A stretch of DNA of 64,000 nucleotides, from contig JAXGXF010000003.1 in assembly GCA_040772885.1 (NCBI GenBank), forward strand, positions 1 to 64,000, written 5' to 3'. Shown one piece after another: positions 56,412 to 64,000 of the stretch. The number at the start of each line of letters is the position of its first letter. Position 1 is the stretch's first letter. The notes under the pieces are model-generated. The model was not told the DNA's origin. It made no database searches and was given only the letters and a program-made list of their open reading frames with translations. Made by a program: the position numbers and the translations under genes. The stretch comes from Pullichristensenella sp002068815. GTDB taxonomy: Bacteria; Bacillota; Clostridia; Christensenellales; Aristaeellaceae.

Positions 56412-57194
56412 TTAGGCGAGGATGATCTCGACGCCGAGCGCGCGCGCGGCCTCCACGAACTGCGCATCGGCCTTCCGGTCGGTGATCAGCACGTCGACCG
56501 CGTCGAGCGGCGCGAACGTCGCGAACGCGCTCCGGCCGAGCTTCGAGTGGTCGCACAGCAGAAACCGCTTGTCCGCGCGCCGGATCAGGGTCGACTTGAT
56601 GCTCGCGATGTCCATGTTCGGCGTCGAGAGCCCGTCCTCGACGGACGCGCCGTTCGCCGCGAGGAACGCCTTGTCGACGCGCAGGCGCGACAGCGTGTCG
56701 ATCGCGGTCTGCCCGGCCGTGCAGTGGAAGTGCCTGCGCACCGCGCCGCCGGCCATGATGATGCTGACCTCGGTGTTGCCCTCGAGCCACGCGGCGATCT
56801 GCAGATCGTAGGTGACGACGGTCAGCCGCTCGACGCGGCCGAGCAGCTTCGCGAGCTGGAACGTCGTCGTGCCGGAGTCGAGCGCGATCGCGTCGCCCGG
56901 GTGGATGTGCTCGAGCGCGGCCTCGGCGATCAGCGCCTTGTCCTGGACGTTGCGCACCTCCTTCTGGAAGGTGTTCGGCTCGTAGGACGCCTTCTCGGAG
57001 GTGATCGCGCCGCCATGCGTACGCTCGAGCAGCCCGGCCTTCTCCAGCGCCTGCAGGTCGTTGCGGATCGTCGCGGGGGAGACGTCAAATCGCTCGCACA
57101 ATTCCTGCACGGTCGCGATGCCGTTCAGGTTTACGTGCTCGAGTATGCCCTTCTTGCGCAGCTGCGCGAACATCGCGTCCGTTTTTTTAGGCAT
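56412..57194 (-). CDS. DeoR-family transcriptional repressor
   Basis: A 260-residue sugar-catabolism repressor. The N-terminal helix-turn-helix is ATVQELCERFDVSPATIRND with LERTHGGAI; the C-terminal sugar-phosphate-sensing domain has IALDSGTTTFQLAKLL, VVTYDLQIAAWLEGN and FLLCDHSKLGRSAF. The ATG at 57194 follows AGGAGG. It overlaps the kinase stop by eight bases. It probably binds the two motif copies at 56385 and 58720 and releases them when the kinase product accumulates. Confidence 0.94.
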   Translation of the reverse strand: MPKKTDAMFAQLRKKGILEHVNLNGIATVQELCERFDVSPATIRNDLQALEKAGLLERTHGGAITSEKASYEPNTFQKEVRNVQDKALIAEAALEHIHPGDAIALDSGTTTFQLAKLLGRVERLTVVTYDLQIAAWLEGNTEVSIIMAGGAVRRHFHCTAGQTAIDTLSRLRVDKAFLAANGASVEDGLSTPNMDIASIKSTLIRRADKRFLLCDHSKLGRSAFATFAPLDAVDVLITDRKADAQFVEAARALGVEIILA

Positions 57195-58704
57195 TTTCAC
57201 CCTCCTGAACCTCCCGGTAATACCCGGTCAGGCGCTCGATGGCCGTCAGGTAGTCGGCCGCGGGCTTCTTGTACATGGCGTGCCGCGCCTCGTCGGGCAG
57301 GAACTCGCGCCCCTTGCGGATGGAATTCAGAATCGGCCTCTCGTAGCCGTCGAGCGCGCCCGCGCCGACGCCCGCGATGACCGCCGCGCCGATCAGCGCC
57401 GTCTCGCCCATCTCGTAGGTCGAGATCTTGACGCCGAGCACGTCGGCCTTGATCTGGTTGAACAGGTCGGACTTCGCGCCGCCGCCGACCGAGAGCATCT
57501 CGCCGAACGGCTCCGCGGGGTGGAGCGCCCGCAGCACCTTCAGGTAGTACGCATACTCGTAGGCGACGCTCTCCATGACCGCGCGGAACAGGTGCGCGCG
57601 CTGGTGCTTGAAGTCGAGGCCGACGAACGCGCCCTTGAGGTCGGGGTTGTTCGGCAGCACGCGGCCGGAGAAGTGCGGCACGAAGATCACGCCCTCGCTG
57701 CCCGGCGGAATCTGCTCCGCCTCGGCCTCGAGCTCCCTGTAGCCGCGGCCGCCGGCGAACTGGTCGCGGAACCAGCGCACGCACATGCCGCCGCCGCTCA
57801 GGTACGAGAGCGGCAGGTAGAGCCCGTCGACGGGGCTGCGCATCAGGGTCAGCGTGCGGAAATCGGGGTCGGGGACGAAGCGGTCGACGACGCTCAGCAT
57901 CACCGACGCCGTGCCCGCGATGTCCAAGAGCATCCCCTCGGAGAACATGCCCGCGCCGAACGTGCTCGCCGCGGTGTCGCCGCAGCCCGCCGCGACCGGG
58001 ATACCCGGGACGAGCCCGCTCAAATTCGCGAACGCCTGCGTGGTCCTTCCGACGATCTCAAACGGCGAGACGATGCGCGGCATCTTCGAGGGCGCGATGC
58101 CGAACGCGTCGAGCAATTCCCCAGACCACGCCTTGTTCGCGCTGTCGGCGAGGCAGGAGAAGTGCAGGTGCGTGTAGTCGAAGTACATCTGTTCGCCCGT
58201 GAGAGCGCACATGCGTCCGACGATGTAGGCGTGCGGCAGCACGAACTTGTCGACCTGATCGTAGACGTCCGGGTGCTCGCCCTTCCACCAGAGTATCTTC
58301 GGGCCGTGCACATAGGTCACCTGCCCGCCGGAGAGCTCGACGACGCGCCGGCCGGCGATTTTATTCATCTCCTCGGCGTATCGTCCGCAGCGCATGTCGA
58401 GCCACGAGTCGTAGTACGTCGCGGCCGAGCCGTCCGCCTTCACGCCCATGATGCCCGCCATCTGCCCGTCGAGCCCGATCGCCGCGACCTCGCGGGGATC
58501 GACGCCCGCCTTCTCCATCAGCGCGCGGATCGCGACGCAGGCCGACGCGTACATCTCGTCCGGCTCCTGCCACACGACGCCCGGCTCCGGCGAGATCAGC
58601 CGCGAGGCCTCGAACGCGGTCGCCACCATCTCCATCTCCGGCGAAAACAGCGCGGCCTTCGTGCCCTGCGTGCCGATGTCCACGCCGATCAGATATTTGC
58701 CCAT
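57187..58704 (-). CDS. FGGY-family carbohydrate kinase (xylulokinase-like)
   Basis: A 505-residue kinase. Visible: YLIGVDIGTQGTKAALFSPE (phosphate 1), IGLDGQMAGIMGV, AAGCGDTAASTFGAGMFSEG (FGGY signature 1 region), and SVGGGAKSDLFNQIKADVLG (adenosine site), then ALIGAAVIAGVGAG. It resembles xylulokinases but could act on another ketose or polyol. RBS GGGAGGGG lies six bases before the ATG. It is the first gene of cluster C and has a consensus promoter. Confidence 0.92.
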   Translation of the reverse strand: MGKYLIGVDIGTQGTKAALFSPEMEMVATAFEASRLISPEPGVVWQEPDEMYASACVAIRALMEKAGVDPREVAAIGLDGQMAGIMGVKADGSAATYYDSWLDMRCGRYAEEMNKIAGRRVVELSGGQVTYVHGPKILWWKGEHPDVYDQVDKFVLPHAYIVGRMCALTGEQMYFDYTHLHFSCLADSANKAWSGELLDAFGIAPSKMPRIVSPFEIVGRTTQAFANLSGLVPGIPVAAGCGDTAASTFGAGMFSEGMLLDIAGTASVMLSVVDRFVPDPDFRTLTLMRSPVDGLYLPLSYLSGGGMCVRWFRDQFAGGRGYRELEAEAEQIPPGSEGVIFVPHFSGRVLPNNPDLKGAFVGLDFKHQRAHLFRAVMESVAYEYAYYLKVLRALHPAEPFGEMLSVGGGAKSDLFNQIKADVLGVKISTYEMGETALIGAAVIAGVGAGALDGYERPILNSIRKGREFLPDEARHAMYKKPAADYLTAIERLTGYYREVQEGENA

Positions 58705-58719
58705 CGATGACCCCTCCCG

Positions 58720-58735
58720 AAGCGTTTGTTGTCAT
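58720..58735 (+). promoter_or_regulatory. Shared motif, candidate DeoR site B
   Basis: AAGCGTTTGTTGTCAT overlaps the -10 box and start point of the kinase promoter and matches site A with one mismatch. Confidence 0.6.
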
Positions 58736-58762
58736 TATACTGTTGTTTGTTAGCGTTGTCAA
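58734..58762 (-). promoter_or_regulatory. Consensus promoter of the kinase operon
   Basis: TTGACA, 17 bases, TATAAT on the minus strand; both hexamers are perfect. Confidence 0.93.
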
Positions 58763-58781
58763 TTGATTCCGGCATGCACAA

Positions 58782-58804
58782 GGCGCCCGGGGGAGCCGGA
58801 CGCC
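58782..58804 (-). terminator. Hairpin after the FeoB-associated gene
   Basis: GGCGTCCGG pairs with CCGGGCGCC (one mismatch). The following U-run is short, so it is a weak terminator that separates the gene from the kinase promoter. Confidence 0.5.
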
Positions 58805-58828
58805 TTTGTTTGATATGCGATTTCGGGT

Positions 58829-58984
58829 TCAGTGCTTGTCCGGGCGGCAGCTGCCGGAGCTCGGGCAGCCGTCGCAGCCGCAGCCGCAGGAACTCGCGCC
58901 GCTCTTTCGGTCGCGAATCATCTTCCAGACGATGGCCCCGATGACGATCGCCATCGCGGCGGCAACCAGAATTGTTGCGAGCAT
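58829..58984 (-). CDS. FeoB-associated Cys-rich membrane protein
   Basis: A 51-residue protein typical of the FeoB-associated family: one N-terminal membrane segment (MLATILVAAAMAIVIGAIVW), a short basic stretch (KMIRDRKSG) and a Cys-rich tail (SCGCGCDGCPSSGSC, five Cys). Family members are usually encoded directly after feoB and are thought to assist ferrous iron uptake. No feoA or feoB is in the window, so this one is an orphan here. RBS GGATGAGG. It has a promoter and an iron-box-like palindrome. Confidence 0.85.
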   Translation of the reverse strand: MLATILVAAAMAIVIGAIVWKMIRDRKSGASSCGCGCDGCPSSGSCRPDKH

Positions 58985-59022
58985 TTGTCCTCATCCTTTC
59001 CGTGGGTAAGCGTCCGCAGTTG

Positions 59023-59038
59023 GTTAGTTTCTCCTAAC
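59023..59038. promoter_or_regulatory. Metal-regulator-like palindrome
   Basis: GTTAG-TTTCTC-CTAAC just downstream of the expected transcription start of the FeoB-associated gene. The half sites resemble DtxR/IdeR-type boxes (TTAGGTTAG...CTAACCTAA); the match is partial. Confidence 0.4.
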
Positions 59039-59047
59039 TCCATCCAC

Positions 59048-59076
59048 AGCATACCACGCCCCGCGCGAAAAGTCAA
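59048..59076 (-). promoter_or_regulatory. Promoter of the FeoB-associated gene
   Basis: TTGACT, 17 bases, TATGCT on the minus strand, about 65 bases before the ATG. Confidence 0.65.
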
Positions 59077-59110
59077 GTCAACCCACCGATTTTACAGGAA
59101 TTTTGCCGCG

Positions 59111-59143
59111 AAAAAAGCGGCGGACGCACAATCGCGCCGCCGC
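59111..59143 (-). terminator. Terminator of the small XRE locus
   Basis: GCGGCGG and CCGCCGC form a 7-bp stem followed by TTTTTT on the minus strand, 14 bases after the stop at 59157. Confidence 0.85.
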
Positions 59144-59156
59144 AGGGTCTTGGAAA

Positions 59157-59408
59157 TTACCGCCAGGGCCTCCATGCCATCTCCGCCGTCGCGTTCGCCG
59201 CATGCCGCTCCTTGCGGATCGCGGCCTCGCGCCTTTCGCGGATGTCAAAGTACCCTATGCTCCTCGCGGCCGTCCGCGCGCGCAGGCGGGCGAGCAGCCG
59301 AAGAATCGTCTTCATCAAAATCCCTCCTTCGGGAACAGCCGTGTCAAGCGCCGAAGCCTGTTCAAGCACCCGGTCGACCGTAAGGTAAGCGCCGTTCTGG
59401 GTGATCAT
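59157..59408 (-). CDS. Small hypothetical protein of the XRE locus
   Basis: An 83-residue frame. Its ATG at 59408 overlaps the XRE stop (ATGA) and follows AAAGGAGGG. A second in-frame ATG at 59315 has its own AAGGAGGG, so a 52-residue form starting MKTILRLLARLRARTAARSI may also be made. The C-terminal part is basic and helical (FDIRERREAAIRKERHAANA). No family is recognised. Coupling to the regulator suggests a joint role. Confidence 0.55.
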   Translation of the reverse strand: MITQNGAYLTVDRVLEQASALDTAVPEGGILMKTILRLLARLRARTAARSIGYFDIRERREAAIRKERHAANATAEMAWRPWR

Positions 59409-59632
59409 CCCTGTCCCTCCTTTGCCGAAAAATCCGGGGCGAGCAGTTGGTCGGTGGATACGCTGAGAATCCTGCACAGCGGCCACAGAAACGCGATGTC
59501 CGGGCAGGCGCGGTCGGTCTCCCACTTTGAAACCGCCTGCGGAGATACGCCGAGCCGATCGGCGAGCTCCTTCTGCGAGAGCGCGCGCCGGACGCGAAAA
59601 ATCCGGATTCTCATTCCGATGGAGCACAGCAT
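59405..59632 (-). CDS. Small XRE-family regulator
   Basis: A 75-residue helix-turn-helix protein: IFRVRRALSQKELADRLGVS, SKWETDRACPDIAFLWPLCR and LSVSTDQLLAPDF. It consists of the DNA-binding domain alone. The start is uncertain: ATGs at 59644, 59641, 59632 and 59614 are all in frame, and AAAGG lies at 59645-59649. It is preceded by a terminator (59662-59690), so expression may depend on read-through from the 47-residue gene. Confidence 0.75.
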   Translation of the reverse strand: MLCSIGMRIRIFRVRRALSQKELADRLGVSPQAVSKWETDRACPDIAFLWPLCRILSVSTDQLLAPDFSAKEGQG

Positions 59633-59661
59633 ACGAACCATCATCCTTTCAAAAAGGGTCG

Positions 59662-59690
59662 AAAAAAGCGGCGGGGCCAACGCCCGCCGC
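59662..59690 (-). terminator. Terminator between the 47-aa gene and the XRE gene
   Basis: GCGGCGGG and CCCGCCGC form an 8-bp stem followed by TTTTTT on the minus strand. Confidence 0.88.
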
Positions 59691-59715
59691 TTTTGATGGC
59701 CGAAGCTGAAACGCG

Positions 59716-59859
59716 CTAACGGCTGTTCAAGGGCAGAGGCATGGCGCATGCGGAAGCGGTCCCCGAGGCATTCGCAGACAGGTATCCCGTCGCGAGGGCA
59801 TAGAGGTCCCCTTTGAGGCACTGCGAGCCGTAGACACAGCTATAAATGCGATTGAACAT
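59716..59859 (-). CDS. Hypothetical 47-aa peptide
   Basis: A small peptide beginning MFNRIYSCVYGSQCLKGDLY and ending with a Ser/Ala-rich stretch (SANASGTASACAMPLPLNSR). Three Cys are present, with no signal peptide or clear membrane helix. The ATG at 59859 follows GAGGAGG at eight bases, which argues for real translation. It is the promoter-proximal gene of the small XRE locus. A signalling or precursor peptide is possible but nothing in the window shows a modifying enzyme. Confidence 0.55.
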   Translation of the reverse strand: MFNRIYSCVYGSQCLKGDLYALATGYLSANASGTASACAMPLPLNSR

Positions 59860-59913
59860 TGCGCCATCCTCCTCTCGATTTTGATGATTCGCAATCCACT
59901 CGGAGTTGCCAAA

Positions 59914-59927
59914 CGTCATTTTTGACG
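59914..59927. promoter_or_regulatory. Palindrome, candidate XRE operator
   Basis: CGTCA-TTTT-TGACG between the promoter (59959-59987) and the 47-aa gene, at about +25. It is a natural target for the small XRE protein of the same locus. Confidence 0.4.
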
Positions 59928-59958
59928 CTTTGCAATCCGTTTTCGGATCGCCTGATCC

Positions 59959-59987
59959 TTTATACCACGAAAATGCAGGAAAATCAA
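59959..59987 (-). promoter_or_regulatory. Promoter of the small XRE locus
   Basis: TTGATT, 17 bases, TATAAA on the minus strand. Confidence 0.7.
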
Positions 59988-60008
59988 TCAACCATTGGTT
60001 GCTTTTCC

Positions 60009-60044
60009 AAAAAATAACCCGCCGCGCCCGTTAGAGCGCGGCGG
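60009..60044 (-). terminator. Terminator ending metNIQ
   Basis: CCGCCGCGC and GCGCGGCGG form a 9-bp stem followed by GTTATTTTTT on the minus strand, 15 bases after the metQ stop. Confidence 0.92.
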
Positions 60045-60058
60045 ATTGGGGTACTCGC

Positions 60059-60871
60059 TTACGCGACGGGCGTGAACGTCGGCACGAAGCCGCGCTCGAC
60101 GATCAGGTCGTAGACCTTCTGCGTATAGACGACCTTCTCGAGCGCCTTGACGAAGTCGGCGTCCTTGTTCTCGGCCTTGACGGCGAACAGGTTCACGTAG
60201 GACCGGCCGGCGAGGCTGTCGGGCTTCTCGGCATAGACGGCGTCGGTGTTCGGGTTGAGCCCGGCGAGCGACGCGTTGTTGCCGTTGATGACCGCGAACG
60301 CGACGTCGTCGCGCAGGCCCGGCGTGAGCTCTGCGTTGACCTCGTAGATGTCGAGGTTCTTCGGGTTCAGGTCGCCCACGATGTCGTCCTTCGTGACGAC
60401 GCTGTTGAGGTCGGTCCCCTCTGGCAGCTTGATCAGCCCGGCGTCCGCGAGCAGTATCAGCGCGCGGGTCAGGTTCGTCGGGTCGTTCGGAACCGCGATG
60501 CGGTCGCCGTCCGCGACCTTATCGAGGCTGTCCTTCGTGCCGGGGTAGAGGCCCAGCGGCTCGAAGTGCACCGGGATCACGCCCGCGAGCTTCTCGGCGT
60601 CGCCAACGGACGCGTTGTAGCTGTCCAGATACGGGATGTGCTGGAAGAAGTTCGCCAGCACGTCGCCGCCGGCGGTCGCGGGGTTCTCGGTCACGTAGTC
60701 GGTCACGATCGTCAGATCGAGCTCGTAGCCGAGCGCCGCGAGGTCGTCCTTGACCAGCTCGAGGATCTCGCCGTGCGGGCTGGGCGTCGCGATGACCGGC
60801 AGCGCCTCGGCCATGGCCGCGGCGGACAGGAGAAGCGCCAGGGCGAGCAGAACGGAAACCAGCTTTTTCAT
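60059..60871 (-). CDS. metQ: Methionine ABC importer binding protein MetQ
   Basis: A 270-residue NlpA/MetQ-family binding protein for methionine. The signal peptide (MKKLVSVLLALALLLSAAAM) ends near AMA-EA; there is no lipobox Cys, unlike most Gram-positive MetQ proteins. Family blocks: ATPSPHGEILELVKDDLAAL, VLANFFQHIPYLDSYN, DRIAVPNDPTNLTRALILLA and YVNLFAVKAENKDADFVKAL. RBS AAGGAGG. Last gene of metNIQ. Confidence 0.94.
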   Translation of the reverse strand: MKKLVSVLLALALLLSAAAMAEALPVIATPSPHGEILELVKDDLAALGYELDLTIVTDYVTENPATAGGDVLANFFQHIPYLDSYNASVGDAEKLAGVIPVHFEPLGLYPGTKDSLDKVADGDRIAVPNDPTNLTRALILLADAGLIKLPEGTDLNSVVTKDDIVGDLNPKNLDIYEVNAELTPGLRDDVAFAVINGNNASLAGLNPNTDAVYAEKPDSLAGRSYVNLFAVKAENKDADFVKALEKVVYTQKVYDLIVERGFVPTFTPVA

Positions 60872-60930
60872 GGGGATGCCTCCTTTATATTGTGTATCCA
60901 AGGAACGGGGCCCGGGCCCCGGAACCCTCT

Positions 60931-61577
60931 CTAGCGGATGCGGTGGTCGAACTTGCGCGTAAAATAGGCGCCCAGCATCGTGATGACCTGCACGAGGATG
61001 ACCAGAATCACGCTCGCGGCGTACATGATGTCGAACTTCCGAAGGTTCAGACCCTTGATGATCGCGAGGCTGCCGAGTCCCCCGCCGCCCGCGGCCGAGG
61101 CCATCGCGGTGTAGGCGAGTATCGTCGTCATGCAGATCGCGAAGCCGTTGATGAGCGAGGGCAGAGCCTCCGGGATCAGCACTTTCCGGATGATCTGGAG
61201 CGTCGTCGAGCCCATCGACTGCGCGGCCTCGATGATTCCGCCGTCGACCTCGCTGAAGCTGCCCTCGACCATGCGCGCGACGTAGGGGAACGCGCTGACC
61301 GTCAGCGGGAAGATGATCGACTGCGTGCCGATCGCCTTGCCCATCACGATGCGCGTGACCGGGAACAGCATCGCGAGCAGGATGATGAACGGTATCGAGC
61401 GCAGGAAGTTCACGACCGCGCCGAGCACCGTGTTGAACGTCGGCAGAGGCTTGATGCCGCCCTTCCTGGTGATCACGAGCAGCACGCCCAGCGGAAGCCC
61501 GAGCGCGTAGGCGATCAGCGTCGAGGGAACGGTCATGTAGACGGTCTCGCCGAGCGCCTCCCAGAGGATGTCCCATT

Positions 61578-61581
<4 letters not shown>
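60931..61581 (-). CDS. metI: Methionine ABC importer permease MetI
   Basis: A 216-residue membrane protein with five to six segments: ETVYMTVPSTLIAYALGLPL, VVNFLRSIPFIILLAML, and the ATPase-contact EAA-like loop EAAQSMGSTTLQIIRKVLIP, then ALPSLINGFAICMTTILAYT. Size and motifs fit MetI. The ATG overlaps the metN stop (ATGA), so the two are translationally coupled. Confidence 0.95.
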
Positions 61582-62588
<1,007 letters not shown>

Positions 62589-62619
62589 TTTCGACCGCCC
62601 TTTCCGAACTGTTCTGCGG

Positions 62620-62660
62620 AAAAACAAAAACCGCCGGATCGCACGATTGCGAAGCGGCGG
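62620..62660 (-). terminator. Leader terminator before metN (attenuator)
   Basis: CCGCCG...TCGCA-ATCG-TGCGA...CGGCGG (11 pairs with one internal loop) followed by TTTTTGTTTTT on the minus strand. It ends 31 bases before the metN start codon, inside the transcript from the promoter at 62804, so transcripts must pass it to reach metN. Confidence 0.88.
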
Positions 62661-62704
62661 GTATCCACGGAAAAAATTTCAGCGAATGCCGACGGCAACA
62701 CAAA

Positions 62705-62758
62705 TCACGCGGAGACCGGGCCCGCGCACATGAACATTCGCATCGCACATCGATTCAC
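62705..62758 (-). CDS. Met/Cys-rich leader peptide
   Basis: A 17-residue open frame, MNRCAMRMFMCAGPVSA, starts with GTG at 62758. GGAGGAGGG (62766-62774) stands exactly seven bases before it. It has three internal Met and two Cys codons in eight positions (4-11). It lies about 40 nt after the promoter and 44 nt before the leader terminator, the normal layout of a ribosome-controlled attenuator. It is too short for family comparison. Confidence 0.6.
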   Translation of the reverse strand: MNRCAMRMFMCAGPVSA

Positions 62759-62803
62759 GCGCAAACCCTCCTCCATGCTTGATATGCCGTCCTTGTTTGC
62801 ATC

Positions 62804-62832
62804 ATTATATCGTCAATCGCGCGCATTGTCAA
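62804..62832 (-). promoter_or_regulatory. Consensus promoter of metNIQ
   Basis: TTGACA, 17 bases, TATAAT on the minus strand; both hexamers are perfect. The leader to metN is about 210 nt and shows no S-box or T-box sequence. Confidence 0.93.
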
Positions 62833-62903
62833 CTGCCCCGCGGAAAAAATCCGGGAACTTAAAAACCTATGGGATTAATGGAATTTACGCCGCGGCCGGC
62901 GAG

Positions 62904-63467
62904 CTATCGGACGAATAGGATCTTCTCCCGGTCCGGGACATGCGGCGGCTTCGCCGCGTTCGCGTACCCCAGCAGCACCGAGCAGCCGAACCTGTAGCCC
63001 TCCGGGAACCCCAGCCGCCCGCTGAATTCCTCGGCGCGCAGGCCGCTCGCGAACGCCATGCCGGTGAATCCGCACATCGTGCTGGCGATGCCGAGCGACG
63101 CCGCGGCCAGCGCGATGTTCTGGCAGAGTATGCCGCAGTCGATCAGCGCCGGGCCGTATTGCGCCGGATCGATCGGCACGACGATCATGCAGGGCGCACC
63201 GTAGAACAGCCTGCCGCCGCGCTCCATGATCCTCCTGTAGCCGGACGGATCCTCCATCCCCGCGAGAAACGCAAGCCCCTCGGCCTCCATCTCCCGCATC
63301 AGTTCCCTGTCCTTTACGACGATCACCCGCCACGCCTGCCGGTTCATGCCGCTCGGGGCCTGTATCGCCGCCTCGGCGATCGCCCAAAGGAGTTCATCGG
63401 GCGGCATCTCGCTCTTGTAGTCGCGGCAGGTGTACCGCTCCGCGATGACCTTCAGCGTCTCGTTCAT
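62904..63467 (-). CDS. Nitroreductase-family flavoprotein
   Basis: A 187-residue FMN-dependent oxidoreductase: IAERYTCRDYKSEMPPDELL with the family Arg-Arg/Cys-Arg FMN contact, AAIQAPSGMNRQAWRVIVV, LIDCGILCQNIALAAASLGI and FPEGYRFGCSVLLGYANAA. Members reduce nitro compounds, quinones or flavins with NAD(P)H. The ATG at 63467 follows GGGAGG. Its partner is unknown. Confidence 0.92.
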   Translation of the reverse strand: MNETLKVIAERYTCRDYKSEMPPDELLWAIAEAAIQAPSGMNRQAWRVIVVKDRELMREMEAEGLAFLAGMEDPSGYRRIMERGGRLFYGAPCMIVVPIDPAQYGPALIDCGILCQNIALAAASLGIASTMCGFTGMAFASGLRAEEFSGRLGFPEGYRFGCSVLLGYANAAKPPHVPDREKILFVR

Positions 63468-63565
63468 TTCCATCCTCCCGTTCGAGTGTCCCCTGCGCAA
63501 ATCGCGCCCAGCGCCGCGCGGGAAAATTCCCCGCCCGCGCGGTACAATCATACCACGCTTTTCCA

Positions 63566-63606
63566 TAAAAAGAAAGGCATGGCGATCCTATCGGAAAGCC
63601 ATACCT
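63566..63606 (-). terminator. Terminator after tRNA-Arg
   Basis: AGGTATGGC and GCCATGCCT form a stem with an inner TCC/GGA stem, followed by TTCTTTTTA on the minus strand. Confidence 0.85.
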
Positions 63607-63610
63607 GCTC

Positions 63611-63687
63611 TGGCGTCCCCGGCGAGATTCGAACTCACGGCCTTTCGCTTAGGAGGCGAACGCTCTATCCTGCTGAGCTACGGGGAC
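63611..63687 (-). tRNA. tRNA-Arg (CCT)
   Basis: Complete 77-nt cloverleaf: acceptor GTCCCCG/CGGGGAC, D-arm AGCTCAGCAGGATAGAGC, anticodon stem TTCGC/GCGAA around CTCCTAA (anticodon CCT), T-loop TTCGAAT and encoded CCA. It reads AGG codons. The stretch 63688-63950 has no gene; it contains GTATC-TTTC-GATAC (63832-63845) and a TATAAT box at 63905-63910. Confidence 0.96.
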
Positions 63688-63950
63688 ATATGGAGCAAAA
63701 GCTATTATACGGATTTTGGGCGCGCTTGTCAAGCATGCCGCCGGCTTTTTCAAAAACTCGCGAAAATGCTTCGCGGGCGGGTTGCGGCGGTCTTCATGTA
63801 ATTGTCCTGTAATCTTTCGGAAACTTAACCGTATCTTTCGATACTTTCGGTCCTATGCAGGCCTTTCCGGGCCGCTTTCGACTTTTCTCCGGACAAAATT
63901 GCGCTATAATGGTTATACATGGAAAATGACGATGGACGGGGGCGTTCGCG

Positions 63951-64000
63951 ATGGTTGAGCGGCGACGGGTGTGGCTCCGGCTTGTTCCGATGGCTCTGCT
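63951..64000 (+). CDS. Start of a rightward gene (partial)
   Basis: An ATG at 63951 opens a frame MVERRRVWLRLVPMAL that runs off the window. A basic start followed by hydrophobic residues suggests a signal peptide or membrane anchor. GGGGG lies about ten bases upstream, and a TATAAT box is at 63905-63910. The product cannot be named. Confidence 0.35.
   Translation, partial: MVERRRVWLRLVPMAL

Overview
The window suggests a high-GC member of the Bacillota, probably an uncultured gut-type clostridium. The evidence is Gram-positive-style ribosome binding sites (AGGAGG), sigma-A promoters with 17-bp spacers, the Firmicutes-type order rimP-nusA-rnpM-ylxQ-infB-rbfA-nrnA-truB-ribF, a YlbJ-like sporulation membrane protein and many ABC sugar uptake genes. 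This placement is inference; no marker search was run.

Positions 1-8.4 kb are an accessory island, lower in GC than the rest in its left half. It holds small hypothetical genes, an XRE repressor, a YmaF-family protein, a sigma-region-4-like regulator, a helicase C-terminal remnant, a Phd/RelE-type toxin-antitoxin pair, three phage genes each carrying one in-frame TAG (portal, dATP/dGTP diphosphohydrolase, RuvC-like nuclease), and a tyrosine integrase. The island ends close to a tRNA-Asn. From 8.4 to 14.4 kb lies a leftward rRNA operon (16S-23S-5S-tRNA-Asn). The 23S gene carries an apparent intervening sequence at helix 45 and the operon starts from a perfect consensus promoter.

Positions 14.4-18 kb hold a YlbJ-like protein and a coupled trio: pseudouridine synthase, RsmC-like methyltransferase and M24 peptidase. 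Positions 18-29.4 kb form sugar cluster A: an AraC regulator, a Gfo/Idh/MocA oxidoreductase, three xylose-isomerase-like TIM barrels, an RbsA/RbsC/RbsB-type ABC importer, a phosphomannose-isomerase-like cupin and a zinc alcohol dehydrogenase. Positions 30.2-38.4 kb are the translation and ribosome-maturation operon, ending in a RibF-like protein that lacks its kinase domain. A UPF0303 protein and an aminotransferase follow on the other strand.

Positions 40.5-48.3 kb form sugar cluster B. It reads leftward: a hydroxypyruvate-isomerase-like TIM barrel, a metal-ligand-less M24/creatinase-fold protein, an ABC ATPase, two permeases and a binding protein. A divergent LacI repressor has two matching palindromic operators. 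Positions 48.8-53.1 kb carry glycogen phosphorylase and a GH13 alpha-glucan hydrolase. Positions 54.2-58.7 kb form sugar cluster C, reading leftward: an FGGY kinase, a DeoR repressor, a Gfo/Idh/MocA oxidoreductase and a zinc alcohol dehydrogenase. A shared 16-bp motif lies over both promoters.

Positions 58.8-60 kb hold an orphan FeoB-associated cysteine-rich membrane peptide behind a metal-box-like palindrome, and a small XRE locus with two tiny genes. Positions 60-62.8 kb are a metNIQ methionine importer operon. Its leader encodes a 17-residue Met/Cys-rich peptide followed by an intrinsic terminator, which looks like an attenuator. The window closes with a nitroreductase, a tRNA-Arg(CCT) and the start of a rightward gene.

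The most unusual items are the Met/Cys leader-peptide attenuator before metNIQ and the three TAG-interrupted but otherwise intact phage genes.
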